Shown: piece by piece, positions 5,874 through 7,895 of the stretch | How the letters are laid out: each line of letters opens with the position of its first letter | Position numbering within the stretch: the first letter of the stretch is position 1 | Assembly: GCA_964646425.1 (NCBI GenBank) | Contig: CAZYEI010000054.1 | Coordinates: forward strand, 1 to 7,895 | DNA length: 7,895 nt | Direction of reading: 5' to 3' | Source: CAZYEI01 sp964646425 | GTDB lineage: Bacteria > Bacillota_I > Bacilli_A > RFN20 > JAISJY01 | Translations under genes and position numbers: made by a program | The notes under the pieces: model-generated | What the model was told of the DNA's origin: nothing | Databases searched by the model: none | The model's input: only the letters and a program-made list of their open reading frames with translations

Positions 5874-7115
5874 GGAAATTTTATTGCTTTTTTTAATTGC
5901 TTTTAATCGTTTGTTGTTTTCAAGTAAAGCACGCTCATAATTTGAATTTGGTTTTCCTTCATAAAAAATTATATTTTTCACTTGTTCTGGTAAATATTGA
6001 ATTTTTTCCCAAATATCAGGGCGATCATATGGATATTGATCAAGTTTGTTTATGCCTGTTGGCGTAAGTGATAAATACTTTGGAACAGGAAGTGGTTTCG
6101 TTTTAACAAATTCTACAGCTTTCTCGATTGCTTCACAAGCAGTACGAGATTTTGGTGATAAAGCTAAATCTACAACTGCAACTCCCAATGGAATCATTGC
6201 TTCAGGAAAACCAACCATCTTTGCTACCTCAATAGCATTTAAAGTTCTTTGAATAGCCTGAGGATTACCTAATCCAACATCTTCATATGCAATTATACAC
6301 AATCTTCTTTCGATTGAATCTAAATCATTAGCGGCTATTAAACGTGCAAGATAATAAAGGCTAGCATCAACATCACTACCTCTAATCGATTTTTGTAATG
6401 CTGAAACTGCATCATAATGTCCATCTTCGTTTTTATCTATCAAAGACTTTGCATTTTTTACATTTTCATTTAAACATACAATATCTAAATGATTGTTTTT
6501 GGAAGATAGAGATAAAATTTCTAAAATATTTAGTGCGTATCTGATATCACCGGCGGATAAAGTAGCGATATTTTCAAGCAAACCATCTTCAACGGTGTAT
6601 TGACAATTTAGTCCATTTTGGCTTTTTAAAGCATTTTCTAAAATTTTAATTGTAGATTTTTTAGATAGAGGAAGAAATTCAATAAGATGACATCTAGATC
6701 TAATTGCAGGATTAATATGGTGGAAGGGATTGGCGGTAGTAGCCCCAATTAATGTTATTGTCCCATTTTCTACAAAAGATAAAAAATAATCTTGCTTATC
6801 TTTACTTAACCTATGTATTTCATCAATTACTAAAATAATATGTCCATATAATTCAGCGTATGCGATAGCTTCTTCGTAATCTTTTTTTGAACTAGTTGTT
6901 GCATTAAGAATTTTGTATGGTAATTTTAATGAATTGGCAATACAAATAGCTAAAGTAGTTTTTCCGCTTCCGGGTTGTCCATAAAAAATCATTGACATTA
7001 ATACTTTTTTTTCTAAACAATTTTGAATAAAATGATATTCATGAATGGTTTCTTCTAAACCGATAAATTCATCGATATTTTGTGGACGAAGACGATAACT
7101 TAATGGTTGAATCAT
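5862..7115 (-). CDS. rarA: Replication-associated recombination protein RarA (MgsA), AAA+ ATPase
   Basis: A 417-aa AAA+ ATPase of the clamp-loader-like RarA/MgsA/WRNIP1 family, which acts at stalled replication forks and on single-stranded DNA. The order of parts is complete: RLRPQNIDEFIG (8-19), Walker A GQPGSGKTT (46-54), Walker B ILVIDE (94-99) followed by IHR, sensor 1 GATTANP (124-130), and a likely arginine finger in AIRSRC (137-142). A lid domain follows, then the C-terminal oligomerisation domain (about 240-410) with IAYEDVGLGNPQA and DLALSPKSR. AAGGAG (complement of 7124-7129) is 8 nt before the ATG. Length is normal. It is a housekeeping gene converging on spoVAF, 3 bp apart, and divergent from dtd; no link with sporulation is implied. 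Confidence 0.96.
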   Translation of the reverse strand: MIQPLSYRLRPQNIDEFIGLEETIHEYHFIQNCLEKKVLMSMIFYGQPGSGKTTLAICIANSLKLPYKILNATTSSKKDYEEAIAYAELYGHIILVIDEIHRLSKDKQDYFLSFVENGTITLIGATTANPFHHINPAIRSRCHLIEFLPLSKKSTIKILENALKSQNGLNCQYTVEDGLLENIATLSAGDIRYALNILEILSLSSKNNHLDIVCLNENVKNAKSLIDKNEDGHYDAVSALQKSIRGSDVDASLYYLARLIAANDLDSIERRLCIIAYEDVGLGNPQAIQRTLNAIEVAKMVGFPEAMIPLGVAVVDLALSPKSRTACEAIEKAVEFVKTKPLPVPKYLSLTPTGINKLDQYPYDRPDIWEKIQYLPEQVKNIIFYEGKPNSNYERALLENNKRLKAIKKSNKISELR

Positions 7116-7162
7116 AATGTTTACTCCTTGAAAATAGCAATATAAATAATTATTTTAAATAT

Positions 7163-7191
7163 ATTATACATTATTATGCTTTATAATTTAA
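7163..7191 (-). promoter_or_regulatory. Candidate rarA promoter
   Basis: On the minus strand a consensus TATAAT (complement of 7163-7168) lies 17 bp after TTAAAT (complement of 7186-7191), a poor -35 (3 of 6). Transcription would start near 7157, giving a 5' leader of about 40 nt that carries the AAGGAG site. The region is nearly all A/T, so chance matches are likely. Confidence 0.4.
7182..7187 (+). promoter_or_regulatory. Candidate -10 element for dtd
   Basis: A consensus TATAAT on the plus strand, without a recognisable -35 or extended -10. A transcript from it would start near 7194 and include the AAAGGAG at 7249-7255. A second possibility, TTGAAA (7222-7227) with TAGAAA (7246-7251, 18 bp spacer), would start after that AAAGGAG and lose it. 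Confidence 0.3.
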
Positions 7192-7248
7192 ATAAAATTT
7201 GTTAAAATAATTTTAGAATAGTTGAAACAATTAAAGTGATTTGGCTAG

Positions 7249-7255
7249 AAAGGAG
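7249..7255 (+). promoter_or_regulatory. Strong Shine-Dalgarno-like site 47 nt ahead of dtd
   Basis: AAAGGAG is identical to the site used by spoIIAA but lies 47 nt before the dtd ATG. The only start-like codon at a usable distance is TTG 7267, and that frame stops after four codons (TGA 7279). It may serve dtd across the hairpin at 7258-7290, which is speculative. Confidence 0.45.
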
Positions 7256-7257
7256 TA

Positions 7258-7290
7258 ATAATTTTATTGCTTTTTCGGTGATTAAATTAT
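7258..7290 (+). other. Hairpin between the Shine-Dalgarno-like site and dtd
   Basis: Bases 7258-7264 pair with 7284-7290 (7 A-T pairs). A single T-T mismatch (7265/7283) follows, then 7266-7271 pair with 7277-7282 (six pairs, three of them G-U in RNA), with a 5-nt loop. It starts 2 nt after AAAGGAG and ends 12 nt before the dtd ATG. No T-run follows it, so it is not a standard terminator. The stem is AU-rich and only moderately stable. Confidence 0.4.
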
Positions 7291-7302
7291 AGATGATATT
7301 AT

Positions 7303-7749
7303 ATGAGGGTAATTTTACAACGGGTTAACTATGCAAGTGTGACTATTGATGAGGAAATAATAAATAAAATAGATAAAGGACTTTTACTTTTTGTTGGAGT
7401 GAAACAGGGCGAAAAAAAAGAAGATATAGAAAAAGTTGCAAAAAAAATTTCGTCCCTAAGAATATTTGAAGATGAAAATCATAAATTAAATAAAGCAATA
7501 AAAGATGTTGCAGGGGAAATTCTTTCAATTTCTCAATTTACTTTATACGCAAATTTAAAAAAAGGAAACAGACCATCTTTTTCTGAAACTGCCGGAAAAG
7601 ATGAGGCAATTCAAGCATACAAATACTTTAACAATTATCTTAATTCGTTTGATATTACTGTTAAAGAAGGTGTTTTTGGAGCTGATATGAAAATTAAATT
7701 ATTAAATGATGGACCGGTAACAATTGTTATAGACAGTGATGAAATATAA
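7303..7749 (+). CDS. dtd: D-aminoacyl-tRNA deacylase
   Basis: A 148-aa cytoplasmic enzyme of the DTD family, which hydrolyses D-amino acids (and glycine on tRNA-Ala) from mischarged tRNA. The N-terminus MRVILQRVNYASV is typical. The conserved SQFTLYA (77-83, with Thr80) and the cross-subunit Gly-Pro motif, seen as NDGPVT (135-140), form the active site of the homodimer. Length is normal. The start at 7303 is secure because the frame has stops at 7291 and 7279. No good ribosome site sits directly before the ATG, unlike the other genes here; the strong AAAGGAG is 47 nt away. In many Bacillota dtd lies after relA, but here it stands beside a divergent rarA. Confidence 0.96.
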   Translation: MRVILQRVNYASVTIDEEIINKIDKGLLLFVGVKQGEKKEDIEKVAKKISSLRIFEDENHKLNKAIKDVAGEILSISQFTLYANLKKGNRPSFSETAGKDEAIQAYKYFNNYLNSFDITVKEGVFGADMKIKLLNDGPVTIVIDSDEI

Positions 7750-7757
7750 AATTGTTG

Positions 7758-7782
7758 AATTTAAAGGAAAAATTAAATTTTT
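7758..7782 (+). terminator. Weak possible terminator after dtd
   Basis: AATTTAA (7758-7764) can pair with TTAAATT (7773-7779) around an 8-nt loop, followed by three T. The stem is only 7 bp and all A/T, so this is doubtful. The stretch could instead serve as an AT-rich upstream element for the promoter at 7786. Confidence 0.22.
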
Positions 7783-7785
7783 GTG

Positions 7786-7814
7786 TTGACACATAATTTG
7801 AATTGTGATATTCT
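7786..7814 (+). promoter_or_regulatory. Strong sigma-A promoter (P1) for a gene beyond the right edge
   Basis: TTGACA (7786-7791, perfect) is followed after exactly 17 bp by TATTCT (7809-7814), which has a TGA just before it (7806-7808), an extended -10. The expected start is near 7821. This is the best promoter in the window. With the second TTGACA 103 bp later it looks like the tandem promoters of rRNA or other stable-RNA operons. Confidence 0.82.
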
Positions 7815-7857
7815 AAATAGGCAAGTTACTTTTGCTAAACATCGAAAAGATAAAAAT

Positions 7858-7887
7858 AAAAAAAGTTAAAAAAAGTTAAAAAAAGAT
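7858..7887 (+). repeat. Three 10-bp A-tract repeats upstream of P2
   Basis: The unit AAAAAAAGTT occurs twice (7858-7867, 7868-7877) and then as AAAAAAAGAT (7878-7887). It ends 1 bp before TTGACA at 7889. A-tracts repeated at about one helical turn bend DNA, and in this position act as an UP element that the RNA polymerase alpha subunit binds. Confidence 0.75.
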
Positions 7888-7888
7888 G

Positions 7889-7894
7889 TTGACA
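7889..7894 (+). promoter_or_regulatory. -35 element of a second promoter (P2), cut by the window end
   Basis: A perfect TTGACA at the last bases, directly after the phased A-tracts. The -10 would fall near 7912-7917, outside the window. Its gene is not visible; rRNA or tRNA is a guess from the tandem layout. Confidence 0.6.
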
Positions 7895-7895
7895 A

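Noticed and set aside
7260..7275. A 16-bp string (AATTTTATTGCTTTTT) shared with 5877-5892
   Set aside because: It is A/T-rich and low in complexity, with unrelated flanks, so I treat the match as chance and not a repeat element.
7293..7328. Eleven-codon frame (ATG 7293 to TAA 7328) overlapping the dtd start
   Set aside because: It has no ribosome site at a proper distance and no sign of function; it is probably chance.
1..7895. CRISPR array, insertion sequence, prophage, tRNA or rRNA gene
   Set aside because: I saw no regularly spaced long repeats, transposase or phage motifs, and no cloverleaf or rRNA core sequences in the window.

Overview
This window is a sporulation gene cluster from a low-GC endospore-forming Bacillota. 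The DNA is very AT-rich, with long A/T runs and A/T-ending codons. Shine-Dalgarno sites are strong and gram-positive in type. TGA is used as a stop (spoIIAA, spoVAD) and TGG as Trp, so the standard bacterial code applies and not the Mycoplasma code. The exact order cannot be fixed from sequence alone. The reduced spoVA set recalls Clostridia, while the presence of spoVAF recalls Bacilli or Erysipelotrichia-like lineages.

Left part (1-2679): the 3' part of dacF, a D,D-carboxypeptidase cut by the window edge, ends at a strong terminator. A 146-bp control region follows, with matches to the Spo0A box and a TATAAT element. It leads into spoIIAA-spoIIAB-sigF, the partner-switching module that holds and then releases the first forespore sigma factor. 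The three genes overlap or abut and form one operon.

Middle (2720-5858): spoVAC-spoVAD-spoVAE-spoVAF follow sigF on the same strand, 40 bp after it. These proteins move dipicolinic acid into the spore and out again at germination; SpoVAF is a GerA-family membrane protein. As I recall the B. subtilis order, spoVAA, spoVAB and spoVAEa would lie between these genes; they are absent here.

Right part (5862-7895): rarA, an AAA+ replication-fork ATPase, runs on the minus strand and converges tail-to-tail with spoVAF. Its terminator lies partly inside the end of spoVAF. rarA is divergent from dtd, a D-aminoacyl-tRNA deacylase, across a 187-bp gap. The last 146 bp hold a near-consensus promoter, three 10-bp-phased A-tracts and the -35 of a second promoter at the very edge. 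This resembles a tandem promoter of a highly expressed stable-RNA operon just outside the window.

No mobile element, CRISPR array, tRNA or rRNA gene is visible. Every coding region belongs to a recognised family. The points of interest are regulatory and in gene content: the Spo0A-box/TATAAT arrangement, the stripped spoVA operon, the repeat around the spoVAC start, the hairpin ahead of dtd, and the tandem promoter at the right edge. I did not find an undescribed system.
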